Origin: Acidobacteriota bacterium | GTDB taxonomy: Bacteria; Acidobacteriota; Terriglobia; Terriglobales; Acidobacteriaceae | Direction: 5' to 3' | NCBI GenBank assembly: GCA_003225655.1 | Contig: QIAW01000167.1 | Span: forward strand, 1-5,742 | DNA: 5,742 bases | In this document: positions 1 through 5,742 of the stretch, piece after piece | How positions within the stretch are numbered: the stretch's first letter is position 1 | Layout: each line of letters opens with the position of its first letter | Translations under genes and position numbers: made by a program | Notes under the pieces: model-generated | What the model saw: the letters and a program-made list of their open reading frames with translations, nothing else | Told to the model about the DNA's origin: nothing | Database searches by the model: none

Positions 1-72
1 ATTCCCGTCTTCCGCCAACAGCAGAGCGCTGCCGGCAACCGCGGCTTGGCTAATAAATTGGCGTCTGTTCAC
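1..72 (-). CDS. N-terminus of a Tat-exported protein (partial, runs off the window)
   Basis: Reading leftward from a GTG at 72-70, 24 codons stay open to the window edge. The peptide begins MNRRQFISQ and continues with the hydrophobic stretch AAVAGSALLLA, then EDGN. This is a typical twin-arginine signal: a short N-region with RRxFI, then a weakly hydrophobic Ala/Gly/Leu core. The product is therefore likely a folded, often cofactor-containing protein sent to the periplasm by TatABC. The start lies inside the end of apbE in another frame (23-nt overlap with the apbE stop at 50-52), and a GGTGGA Shine-Dalgarno-like site lies 8 nt upstream, so translation is probably coupled to apbE. The mature domain is not visible and the function cannot be read. 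In Acidobacteriota, Tat leaders of this style occur on Gfo/Idh/MocA-type oxidoreductases among others. A flavinylated ApbE substrate is another possibility. Both are guesses from context. Confidence 0.72.
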   Translation of the reverse strand, partial: MNRRQFISQAAVAGSALLLAEDGN

Positions 73-1081
73 GTTGCTTTTCCACCGTTGCTTTCCGCCG
101 CCGCGCAGGCGGCATCTCTTTCTTGCTATCGTCCATGCAATCCTCCCATTGCCATTCGACTAATCGCTGCGAGTCGAGATCGCCGAGAATCCAAAGGCCC
201 CGCGAATTAGATATGGTGGCAAGCAACTTCTTGCCGGCTTGAGGTCCCATCACGAACATGGCGTTGGAGAGCGCATCGGTCGTCGTGCTATCGCGGGCCA
301 CCAACGTGCTTTGGAGAACGCCTTGCACAGGCGTACCTTCCCTGGGGTCCATCACATGACAATAATTGTTTCCCTCGAGCTGAAAAGATTTTTCATAACT
401 CCCCGAGGTGGGGAGTGACTGATTGCGCAGAGTCACTCTCGAGAGTGTCTGGGCACGATCTCCTGGCTTCGGGACACACACCCTCCAGCCGTTCTTTCCT
501 GGTGGCGCATTCATGGCATGAAGCGTACTAGATCCGGCATCGACCAGGGCGGCTTTCGCTCCAGCTCCGCGCAAGACCCTCACTGCGCGGTCAACGGCAT
601 AGCCCTTCCCGACAGCACCAAGGTCGAGTTCCAAGCCAGGAGCGGCAAAGCGCACCGTGCGGGTCGCCAGGTCTAGCTGCATGTGCTGCCAACCGACGCT
701 CTGTCTTGCGCGGTGGAGTTCCTCGTCCGTCGGATAGCGGCCCTTGCCACGAAAGAACCCCCAGGCCCGCATCAGCGGTCCCACTGTAACGTCGAAAGCT
801 CCATTGCTACGCTGGCTATAAACAAGGCATGCCTGGAGCAAAGCAAAAACCTCGGGATCCGTTGTGACCGCCTGCCGTGCCGCAAGGCGGTTGATACGCG
901 AAAGCTCACTGGTTTCGCGGTAGTTGCTCAATGTTTCTTCTAAGCGTTCGACTTCTTCAAAAGCAGCTTCAAATAAAGCTCCAGCCCGTGTCCCGTTGTT
1001 CGCATAGAGATAAATTGTAAAGATCGTACCCATTGCGTTTCGAGACTGGACAAAGAGCTCTTGGCATTTCACTTCAGACAT
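50..1081 (-). CDS. apbE: FAD:protein FMN transferase, ApbE family (divergent)
   Basis: ApbE enzymes transfer FMN from FAD onto a Thr/Ser of target proteins, using Mg2+. Numbering from the longest possible start (GTG at 1147, 365 aa), the family landmarks appear in order: MGT at 39-41, SELSRIN at 80-86, GAFDVTVGPLMRAWGF at 117-132, LDLGAVGKGYAVDRA at 174-188, TSGSYEK at 247-253, HVMDPREGTPV at 264-274 and DALSNAMFVMG at 291-301. Two motifs are unusual. The usual NxGG segment reads DAGSST (203-208), and the Thr normally four residues after the metal-binding Asp is Asn295. The start is uncertain: GTG 1147 has no Shine-Dalgarno and directly abuts a strong hairpin, ATG 1102 has no visible ribosome site, and ATG 1081 (343 aa, used here) gives a normal family length and has only weak purine-rich sequence upstream. 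There is no lipobox or convincing signal peptide, so the protein is probably cytoplasmic. The C-terminus is Arg/Lys-rich (340-360) and its DNA overlaps the Tat-signal gene. The receptor gene lies 68-134 bp upstream on the same strand, depending on the start. Family assignment is confident; activity and target are not. Confidence 0.9.
   Translation of the reverse strand: MSEVKCQELFVQSRNAMGTIFTIYLYANNGTRAGALFEAAFEEVERLEETLSNYRETSELSRINRLAARQAVTTDPEVFALLQACLVYSQRSNGAFDVTVGPLMRAWGFFRGKGRYPTDEELHRARQSVGWQHMQLDLATRTVRFAAPGLELDLGAVGKGYAVDRAVRVLRGAGAKAALVDAGSSTLHAMNAPPGKNGWRVCVPKPGDRAQTLSRVTLRNQSLPTSGSYEKSFQLEGNNYCHVMDPREGTPVQGVLQSTLVARDSTTTDALSNAMFVMGPQAGKKLLATISNSRGLWILGDLDSQRLVEWQWEDCMDDSKKEMPPARRRKATVEKQREQTPIY
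81..86 (-). promoter_or_regulatory. Ribosome binding site for the Tat-signal gene
   Basis: On the minus strand GGTGGA lies 8 nt before the GTG at 72-70. It differs from GGAGGA by one base and sits at normal spacing, inside the apbE coding region. It supports the GTG as a genuine start rather than a chance codon. Confidence 0.5.
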
Positions 1082-1155
1082 GACGCTCGCGAAAATCTCC
1101 ATTGACAACGGTGTAGACGGAATCAGCAGAATTCCTGATGATGCCACACGCCGGA

Positions 1156-1187
1156 TTGGAACTGCTGGAAATCTCCAGCAGTTCCAA
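1156..1187 (-). other. Perfect 14-bp intercistronic hairpin between receptor gene and apbE
   Basis: TTGGAACTGCTGGA (1156-1169) and TCCAGCAGTTCCAA (1174-1187) are exact reverse complements around a 4-nt loop (1170-1173). In the minus-strand transcript the hairpin starts 28 nt after the receptor stop codon. No U-run follows it on either strand, so it does not look like an ordinary intrinsic terminator. More likely roles are protection of the 3' end of the receptor mRNA, an RNase processing point, or partial attenuation between a highly expressed receptor and a weakly expressed apbE. The structure is directly visible; the role is inferred. Confidence 0.8.
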
Positions 1188-1215
1188 AGATGGCAGGAAG
1201 TTTCTCACCCAACGT

Positions 1216-4200
1216 TCAGAACGTGATCTTCCCCGCCAAGGTTACCGCGCGGTTACCGCTCGCGGTACCAGTAACCAAGCCGTAGTTGCTATTGGTCAAG
1301 TCCACACTCGGGAGATCGAACTGCGGTGTGTTGGTAGAATTTAAAGCATCTATCCGCAGCTCCATCCCAATGCGTTCGGTAAAAGAAAACCTGCGTGATA
1401 TGGAAGCATCCATGTTGAAGAACTTGGGTCCTGCAAACGCATAACGAGCCATGTTCCCCAAGGTACCGTTGGGCACTGCAGGGCAACCCGAACCCGCCGC
1501 CGGACTCAGGGTCACCGGGCAGAAGGCGGTGATATCAAACCACGGGTGGCCTTTGCCAATTCCGCCCAGCATATGGAAGGGCGCGATCTGAATAGGGGTT
1601 TGCGCGGTGCCGTTAGCATTGAGCGAGCTGCCACTTGCCACAAAGTGGAGCGGCCGGCCGGTCATGAAAGTAGGCACCGCGCTGATCTGCCAGCCTCCGG
1701 CAATCCAGCTTGCCCATCCTGACTTCAGGAAGGTTTTTCCTCTGCCGAAAGGCAAATCATAGATGAAGCTCTGCGTCAGGACGTGCCGGCGGTCCTGGCT
1801 GGTGACGGAGTAGTTGCGATGGAACCCCTGGGCCGTAACACCGTTGATGGTGTCAAGGTAGAAGCTGGGGTTCCCGCCATCGCTTCCCATATCGGAACGG
1901 AACGCCAGAGCCTTGGAGAAGGTATACGAGGTCGTCATCAGGAAACCGCTTGACCATTTGTGGTCGAGCTTCACCTGTAACGCGTTGTAATTCGAGGTTG
2001 TCCGTTTGAACAGAAAATTGCTGGCACCCGTTCTGCCGAACTGGTCACAAGTCGGCCGGACGTGACAATCATCTTTCATCAGGTCAGTCGGAAGTTTGCC
2101 CGCGCAGCCGCTCGTGGCGTCTGCGTATTGGCAGATTCCCGGAACAACAGCGGCATTCAGGTCGATGGTCATGGGAACGCGTACACCGTGATTTCCCACG
2201 TAGGCCGCGTCGATGACGAAGTTCTTGGGCAATGCATACTGGACCGCGAAGTTCCACGCTTCTATGTAAGGCTGGCGGAAGTTCTTGTCAATGATATTGA
2301 AGTTGTCGCCGGAATGCGTTGCCAGTTGAGCAGGTCCAACAGGCAGCATGCGGCGGTCGGGAAGCACGATGATGCCATTGGTGGGAATGACAGCGGTCAC
2401 AGGAGAGGGGAACCCCTTTGCCATGCTGGCCGCTTCCTGGCCTCGTCCGTAATCGAAAGTAGGGATTGAGTGGTTATTGAGGGCGGCCGCAGCATTGCCC
2501 TGGCGTACCGGGAAGTCCCACGCATACTGGTTGTTGGTAAAGGGTTCGTAGCTGATGCCGAAGCCACCGCGCACCACGAGCTTTTCAGTCAAGCGGTAGG
2601 CCACGCCAAAGCGCGGAGCAAAGTAGGAGTAGGAGGTTGTGCGCCCCAGGTTCAATGGGTTGCTGCCGATTCCAGCCAGAACCAGAGAGTTGGTCGTCGG
2701 GTCATAGTTGGAGAAGCCTCCGGAGTGGTGCGGCGTCGGCGGGAAGTACATCTCCCAGCGCAGGCCAGCGTTCACCGTCAGCCTTGGGGTCACCTGCCAG
2801 GTGTCTCCCGCGTAGGTGACCAGCAGAAAGGCAGCGAGATTATTGGCAGAGCCGGTTTTGGACGACCCGTTGTCGGTAGTGCCTGTGCCAAACCTGAAGA
2901 CTCCGCGCGGCGAGAAGTCCTGCGACTGCACCAGGTCGTCGCGCAGCCTTCGCAGGTCGAGACCCCACTTAAAGGTATGGTTGCCCCAGATCTTGGTCCA
3001 ATTGGTCACGCCGTTGATGTTGGTTTCGCCGCGGTCCCAGGGCTGGCTGGCCGCATAACCAACCATCGGGCTGGAAAAGCCACCCTGGATATCGATCCCA
3101 GTCAGCCCGCTGGTAAAGGGGTTGATGTTTACGCCCTTGATGCCCAGCGCGTCCGAGGCATTCGAGCCAAAGTCGCTTTGATGCGTGATATTTCTATAGT
3201 GGTCGATGCCGATGCGCGTCTCGGATATCAACGTTGGCGAGAAAACATGGGTTTGATTCAGCGCGCCGCTTTGTGTGTGCTGGACTCCGGTGCCCTGAAA
3301 CCCGCCACCCTTGGGACCGCCGGCCAATCCAAAGACCGGCTGATCGCTGACGCTTTCAACGGCCCGGCTGAAGCGGAAAGCATAGCGATCATTGTCAGTG
3401 TGGTTGAAATCGAACTTGGTATCAAAAGAAGTCGTGGTTTTCAGGAAATTCGTCACCGCCTGGTAATTGGGGCCTGTCCCAGGGTTCAATACATTCGTTC
3501 CAGGAACCAGACCTAGGATTTTCTGCGAGAGCGACGTAATGCGGCTTGCGGGAATCATGTTGCCAGGAAACGGCGTTCGACTCGCGGCTGCTACGGGAAT
3601 CGGGTTGCCGTTTGCGTCGAGAACCAGGGTCTGGTGCGTTGCGTCGGTCGTTTGATACGGATCGTAAATAACTATATTAGGAAGGACAGAACTGAAATCC
3701 CCGCTGCGGAATGCGGCCGTCGGAAGGGTGAACTGGTCAAACTTGCCGCGCACATCGTCGATCCGCAGGATATCGCCAAAAAAGAACAACTTATTCTTAA
3801 AAATGGGGCCGCCAATTGTGCCGCCATAGTAGTTGTAAACGGTCTTGCCTTTCGGCACCACTGTCGTATTCTGAAAAAATGGCACCGCCGCTAAGGCGCT
3901 GATGCGATTGTATTCGTACGCTGAGCCGTGGAATTGGTTGGTACCAGACTTCAACTGCACGTTGGTCACTGCCCCGCCCGCGCGGCCGAATTCAGCCGAA
4001 TAGTTGCCCGTGGTTACGTCCACCGTCTGGATCGCCTCCGCAGGTGGGATGTAGACCTGCAACAGACCGGTGCGTTCGTTGTCATCGACGCCGTCGAGCT
4101 TCAGATCATTGAACTCTCGCGACTGGCCGTTCACTTCGGTTGACAGGCTGTCTTGGGAATTGAAAAACTCGGAGTGCTCACGATGGGCGCGCGTGGTGCC

Positions 4201-4704
4201 GGGCACAAGGTTCAACAGGTTTTGGAAGTTGCGGTTCGTGCCCAGAGGAAGCTCGGTAACTTGTAGAGCCTCCATCTTGCGGCCGACATCGGCGCGATCC
4301 GTTTGCAGTAAAGGCAAATCTCCCGTGACCGCGACGGTTTCGCTGACTTCTCCCAGATCCAACCGGAGATTGACCCGAACCGTGCTGTTGACCGCGACCT
4401 CCACATTGCGTCGCATCTCCTTCTTGAATCCCGGATGCTCGATTACGACCTCGTACACGCCGGGCGGGAGATCCGGGAGCTCGTAGTTGCCGCTGGCATT
4501 GGTGGTGGTGCCGCGCCCCACTCCAGTTTTCATTTCGGTGATCGTCACCTTTGCGCCGTTTACCACCGCGCCGGTGGAATCCACCACGTTTCCCAGCAAC
4601 GTGCCATTCACTGCCTGGCCCAGCATTAGATTCGAAGCAACCAAAGCCAGCAATGCACTCACCAGAATTGCTACTCCTCGAGATGTGAACTGTGTCCACA
4701 GCAT
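1216..4704 (-). CDS. TonB-dependent receptor with carboxypeptidase-regulatory-like domain (Oar-like)
   Basis: This is a complete outer-membrane receptor of 1162 aa, in the usual size range for this acidobacterial class. ATG 4704 is chosen because GGAGGG lies 4 nt upstream and the protein then opens with a signal peptide: charged start, hydrophobic core AILVSALLALVASNLML at about 12-28, cleavage near LGQA (28-31). An in-frame ATG at 4842 would put 46 unrelated residues before the signal. Residues about 33-115 form a regulatory-like beta-sandwich (GNVVDSTGAVVNGAKVTI; SGNYELPDLPPGVYEV). The TonB plug follows, about 120-255, including LQVTELPLGTNRNFQNLL and YSAEFGRAGGAVTNVQLKSG (from 235). The rest is barrel, with blocks such as TWQVTPRLTVNAGLRWEMYF, RQPYIEAWNFAVQ and SNYNALQVKLDHKWSSG, ending in the terminal Phe expected for BAM assembly. 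Paired Cys in loop-like regions may form disulfides. No SusD-like partner or clear TonB box is seen. The substrate is unknown; receptors of this class are usually assumed to import glycan, peptide or other polymer fragments. The barrel appears to lack a short segment at about residue 629. Confidence 0.93.
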   Translation of the reverse strand: MLWTQFTSRGVAILVSALLALVASNLMLGQAVNGTLLGNVVDSTGAVVNGAKVTITEMKTGVGRGTTTNASGNYELPDLPPGVYEVVIEHPGFKKEMRRNVEVAVNSTVRVNLRLDLGEVSETVAVTGDLPLLQTDRADVGRKMEALQVTELPLGTNRNFQNLLNLVPGTTRAHREHSEFFNSQDSLSTEVNGQSREFNDLKLDGVDDNERTGLLQVYIPPAEAIQTVDVTTGNYSAEFGRAGGAVTNVQLKSGTNQFHGSAYEYNRISALAAVPFFQNTTVVPKGKTVYNYYGGTIGGPIFKNKLFFFGDILRIDDVRGKFDQFTLPTAAFRSGDFSSVLPNIVIYDPYQTTDATHQTLVLDANGNPIPVAAASRTPFPGNMIPASRITSLSQKILGLVPGTNVLNPGTGPNYQAVTNFLKTTTSFDTKFDFNHTDNDRYAFRFSRAVESVSDQPVFGLAGGPKGGGFQGTGVQHTQSGALNQTHVFSPTLISETRIGIDHYRNITHQSDFGSNASDALGIKGVNINPFTSGLTGIDIQGGFSSPMVGYAASQPWDRGETNINGVTNWTKIWGNHTFKWGLDLRRLRDDLVQSQDFSPRGVFRFGTGTTDNGSSKTGSANNLAAFLLVTYAGDTWQVTPRLTVNAGLRWEMYFPPTPHHSGGFSNYDPTTNSLVLAGIGSNPLNLGRTTSYSYFAPRFGVAYRLTEKLVVRGGFGISYEPFTNNQYAWDFPVRQGNAAAALNNHSIPTFDYGRGQEAASMAKGFPSPVTAVIPTNGIIVLPDRRMLPVGPAQLATHSGDNFNIIDKNFRQPYIEAWNFAVQYALPKNFVIDAAYVGNHGVRVPMTIDLNAAVVPGICQYADATSGCAGKLPTDLMKDDCHVRPTCDQFGRTGASNFLFKRTTSNYNALQVKLDHKWSSGFLMTTSYTFSKALAFRSDMGSDGGNPSFYLDTINGVTAQGFHRNYSVTSQDRRHVLTQSFIYDLPFGRGKTFLKSGWASWIAGGWQISAVPTFMTGRPLHFVASGSSLNANGTAQTPIQIAPFHMLGGIGKGHPWFDITAFCPVTLSPAAGSGCPAVPNGTLGNMARYAFAGPKFFNMDASISRRFSFTERIGMELRIDALNSTNTPQFDLPSVDLTNSNYGLVTGTASGNRAVTLAGKITF

Positions 4705-4708
4705 TTTG

Positions 4709-4714
4709 CCCTCC
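4709..4714 (-). promoter_or_regulatory. Strong Shine-Dalgarno setting the receptor start
   Basis: The minus strand reads GGAGGG followed by CAAA and then ATG (4704-4702). This near-consensus site decides the start in favour of the 1162-aa form over the 46-residue extension from ATG 4842. Confidence 0.85.
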
Positions 4715-4806
4715 AGAGTTAATGATGTTGACCGCTCTTGTGCAGTAAACTCCGAGAATGTAAGAAAAATAATCCAGAAAAACGATTTTTCCAGCCATCT
4801 GATGCA

Positions 4807-4822
4807 AGGTAATCGGTTACCT
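4807..4822. promoter_or_regulatory. LacI-family-like operator upstream of the receptor gene
   Basis: AGGTAATCGGTTACCT is a 16-bp palindrome with a central CG and seven of eight base pairs symmetrical. An even-length palindrome with a central CG and GTAA/TTAC arms resembles operators of LacI/GalR-family repressors, which commonly control sugar-uptake receptors. It lies about 100 bp before the receptor ATG and about 40-55 bp downstream of the candidate transcription start, where a bound repressor could block elongation. No regulator gene is in the window, so the assignment rests on symmetry and position only. Confidence 0.42.
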
Positions 4823-4867
4823 GAGTCCATTTTGTCCCACATTACGAGACACTGCCCAACGCGAATG

Positions 4868-4898
4868 AGTATACCCCCTCAGTAGCCAAGACGTGCAA
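4868..4898 (-). promoter_or_regulatory. Candidate sigma70-type promoter for the receptor/apbE unit
   Basis: The minus strand has TATACT (4873-4868), five of six matches to a -10 box. A weak -35-like TTGCAC (4898-4893) lies 19 bp upstream, longer than ideal. The predicted start near 4861 would give a leader of about 157 nt containing the LacI-like palindrome. The good -10, the location after the upstream terminator and the lack of a better candidate nearer the gene favour it; the poor -35 keeps confidence low. Confidence 0.33.
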
Positions 4899-5206
4899 GT
4901 GAATTTTTCGAAGAGATTCACCGCTATCAACTCGATCTTGTGGTGTCACATACCCGGTGTGAGCTGTGCCCTAACGATGCCTGACGCTTCTCGCTGCCCG
5001 TTGACTATTAAATCGTTCAATGTTTACCGGCAAACTAGCAAGCAGATTTGGGTCAATTTTTGCCACGAGCCAGGTCTGGAGGCCTTCGGTTTCCATTCCT
5101 GCGCTTCATTCAAGATCGTTACACCCGCCTGCGAGCCGAAGATAACATAACCCGTTCAGTTTTCGAATGATTCCTTATTGGGGATCGTGCTTCCAACTTA
5201 ATTAAA
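4899..5206. other. Intergenic stretch with no recognisable gene
   Basis: No convincing coding sequence, tRNA or repeat is visible here. An 85-codon open frame on the plus strand (4893-5150) has a Cys-rich, low-complexity-free but unfamiliar composition, no ribosome site and no recognisable motif. The stretch contains one small inverted repeat, TCACA-N7-TGTGA (4946-4962), about 48 bp upstream of the candidate -35 box. It may simply be the upstream promoter region of the receptor gene. Confidence 0.5.
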
Positions 5207-5240
5207 CGAACAAGCCCTCGCCGGAGTGAGGGCTTGTTCG
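5207..5240 (-). terminator. Intrinsic terminator after the glutaminase-like gene
   Basis: CGAACAAGCCCTC (5207-5219) pairs perfectly with GAGGGCTTGTTCG (5228-5240): 13 bp around an 8-nt loop. Read on the minus strand the stem is followed by TTTAATTAAG, a modest U-containing tail; on the plus strand it is followed by AAACCG, so it works best leftward. It begins 36 nt after the glutaminase-like stop codon and probably separates that transcript from the receptor unit. Confidence 0.75.
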
Positions 5241-5252
5241 AAACCGATTCAA

Positions 5253-5273
5253 CTGCGCTTCGCAAGTGCGCAG
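5253..5273 (-). other. Second, shorter hairpin directly after the glutaminase-like stop
   Basis: CTGCGC (5253-5258) and GCGCAG (5268-5273) are reverse complements around a 9-nt loop. An alternative fold gives CTGCG plus CTT pairing with AAG plus CGCAG across a two-base bulge. It lies 2 nt past the stop codon and ahead of the terminator, so the transcript end would carry two tandem stem-loops. No U-run follows, so it is more likely a stabilising 3' structure than the terminator itself. Confidence 0.45.
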
Positions 5274-5275
5274 GG

Positions 5276-5742
5276 CTAACGGCTGGACCAATTGCGCCAA
5301 ATTTCCGGAAAGGTGAGCATTTTGATGTAAACGCCGCCAACAACCGAGCGCGCTTGGAAGCCAACTTGGGCTCCATCTGTCGTCTCGAACCAGTCACTGA
5401 GAGGAACACGTGAGGGCGATTCCGTCATATAACGGTAAAGCGGATCAATCAGCGCATCGAAGTCCTGCTGACGAGCCGCAAGTGTTGCCGTCCAGGTAAT
5501 CCAGTCAAGCTTGCTGTAGGTCTTGCGGTTATCCAGCGGTAAACCAAAAGCGTTTTGATGCTGCAAATAAAATCGGATCTCCTCCTCGGAAAGTGAACCG
5601 GGAAAAAGATTAAGGCCGAGGATGCGGTCCCAGACCAGATTGTATTTCTGGCTCCAGGTGCCAGGCCGATCGAAGGCGAGCTTTGTGTGGCCGCCATCGG
5701 CCGCCATGCGCGACCAAGAGGACGCCATTTCTTGCGCTACGT
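5276..5742 (-). CDS. GtaA-type glutaminase / DUF4965-family protein, C-terminal part (5' end outside window)
   Basis: The frame is open from the window edge (…VAQE before the Met at 5728) to TAG at 5278-5276, giving 154 complete codons. The Met at 5728 is internal, not a start, because the family alignment continues through it. Family blocks recognised in order are LAFDRPGTWSQKYNLVWD, LGLNLFP, FYLQHQNAFGLPLDNRKTY, SKLDWITWTATLA, FDALIDPLYRYM, ESPSRVPLSDW and GFQARSVVGGVYIKML. These belong to the C-terminal helical-toroid-like domain (DUF4965/DUF1793) of proteins named after fungal glutaminase GtaA, which hydrolyses glutamine to glutamate and ammonia. Most bacterial members lack biochemical proof and often lie near carbohydrate-uptake genes, so the name should be taken as a family label. 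The visible part is intact with no frameshift. Full members run to roughly 700-850 aa, so most of the gene is off the window. The N-terminus and export signal cannot be judged. Confidence 0.88.
   Translation of the reverse strand, partial: VAQEMASSWSRMAADGGHTKLAFDRPGTWSQKYNLVWDRILGLNLFPGSLSEEEIRFYLQHQNAFGLPLDNRKTYSKLDWITWTATLAARQQDFDALIDPLYRYMTESPSRVPLSDWFETTDGAQVGFQARSVVGGVYIKMLTFPEIWRNWSSR

Noticed and set aside
2470..3516. Plus-strand open frame of 348 codons antisense to the receptor
   Set aside because: The opposite strand encodes conserved receptor barrel blocks throughout, and this translation shows no recognisable motif. It is a shadow frame of GC-rich coding DNA.
4777..4791. GAAAAA-CGA-TTTTTC inverted repeat in the receptor leader
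   Set aside because: Short, A/T-only stem with a 3-nt loop; too weak to call a terminator or operator.
4178..4807. Minus-strand 209-codon frame overlapping the start of the receptor
   Set aside because: It is a frame-shifted reading of the signal, regulatory-like and plug region. The translation is Arg/Gly/Ser-rich and unfamiliar, while the receptor frame matches its family well.
4705..4842. 46-codon N-terminal extension of the receptor from ATG 4842
   Set aside because: It would place unrelated residues before a good signal peptide, has no ribosome site, and would cover the LacI-like palindrome. ATG 4704 has GGAGGG at correct spacing.
4946..4962. TCACA-N7-TGTGA inverted repeat as a CRP-type site
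   Set aside because: The arms are in the opposite order to the CRP consensus (TGTGA-N6-TCACA) and only 5 bp long, so it could easily be chance.
5001..5029. Plus-strand TTGACT resembling a -35 box
   Set aside because: At 16-18 bp spacing there is no acceptable -10 sequence, and no gene lies downstream on the plus strand.
5007..5035. Minus-strand TTTAAT as a -10 for the receptor
   Set aside because: The available -35-like sequences (TTTGCC or TTGCCG) are poor or at 15-16 bp spacing, and it lies about 300 bp from the start codon. TATACT at 4868-4873 is the better candidate.
4893..5150. Plus-strand 85-codon frame in the intergenic stretch
   Set aside because: GTG start without a Shine-Dalgarno, unusually Cys-rich sequence with no motif, and no good promoter on that strand. 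A chance frame is more likely.

Overview
The window looks like chromosomal DNA from an Acidobacteriota (Terriglobia/Solibacter-like) bacterium. The main reason is the large receptor gene. It has an N-terminal carboxypeptidase-regulatory-like domain fused to a TonB plug and an Oar-like barrel, an architecture greatly expanded in that phylum. Base composition is moderately GC-rich by eye. The phylum assignment is inferred from protein style, not from a marker gene.

Everything supportable is on the minus strand, so transcription runs from high to low coordinates. (1) 5742-5276: the C-terminal part of a GtaA-type glutaminase / DUF4965-family protein, with its start outside the window. It is followed by two tandem hairpins, the second (5240-5207) a plausible intrinsic terminator. 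(2) 5206-4705: about 500 bp with no supportable gene. It holds a candidate sigma70-type promoter (-10 TATACT), a LacI-family-like palindrome and a strong Shine-Dalgarno for the receptor. (3) 4704-1216: a complete TonB-dependent receptor of 1162 aa with signal peptide, regulatory-like domain, plug and barrel. Its barrel appears to lack a short segment near residue 629. (4) 1215-1148: a 68-bp spacer dominated by a perfect 14-bp hairpin. (5) about 1081-50: a divergent ApbE-like FAD:protein FMN transferase. (6) 72-1: the first 24 codons of a further gene, starting at a GTG inside the 3' end of apbE. It begins with a clear twin-arginine (Tat) signal and runs off the window.

Genes 3, 5 and 6 look like one transcription unit: outer-membrane receptor, flavin transferase, Tat-exported protein. 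The stop-start overlap between apbE and the Tat gene suggests translational coupling and possibly a flavinylation-enzyme/target or shared-pathway relationship. That functional link is inference. The most useful points for follow-up are the hidden Tat gene, the intercistronic hairpin and its effect on the apbE start, the altered ApbE motifs, the apparent barrel deletion and the LacI-like operator.
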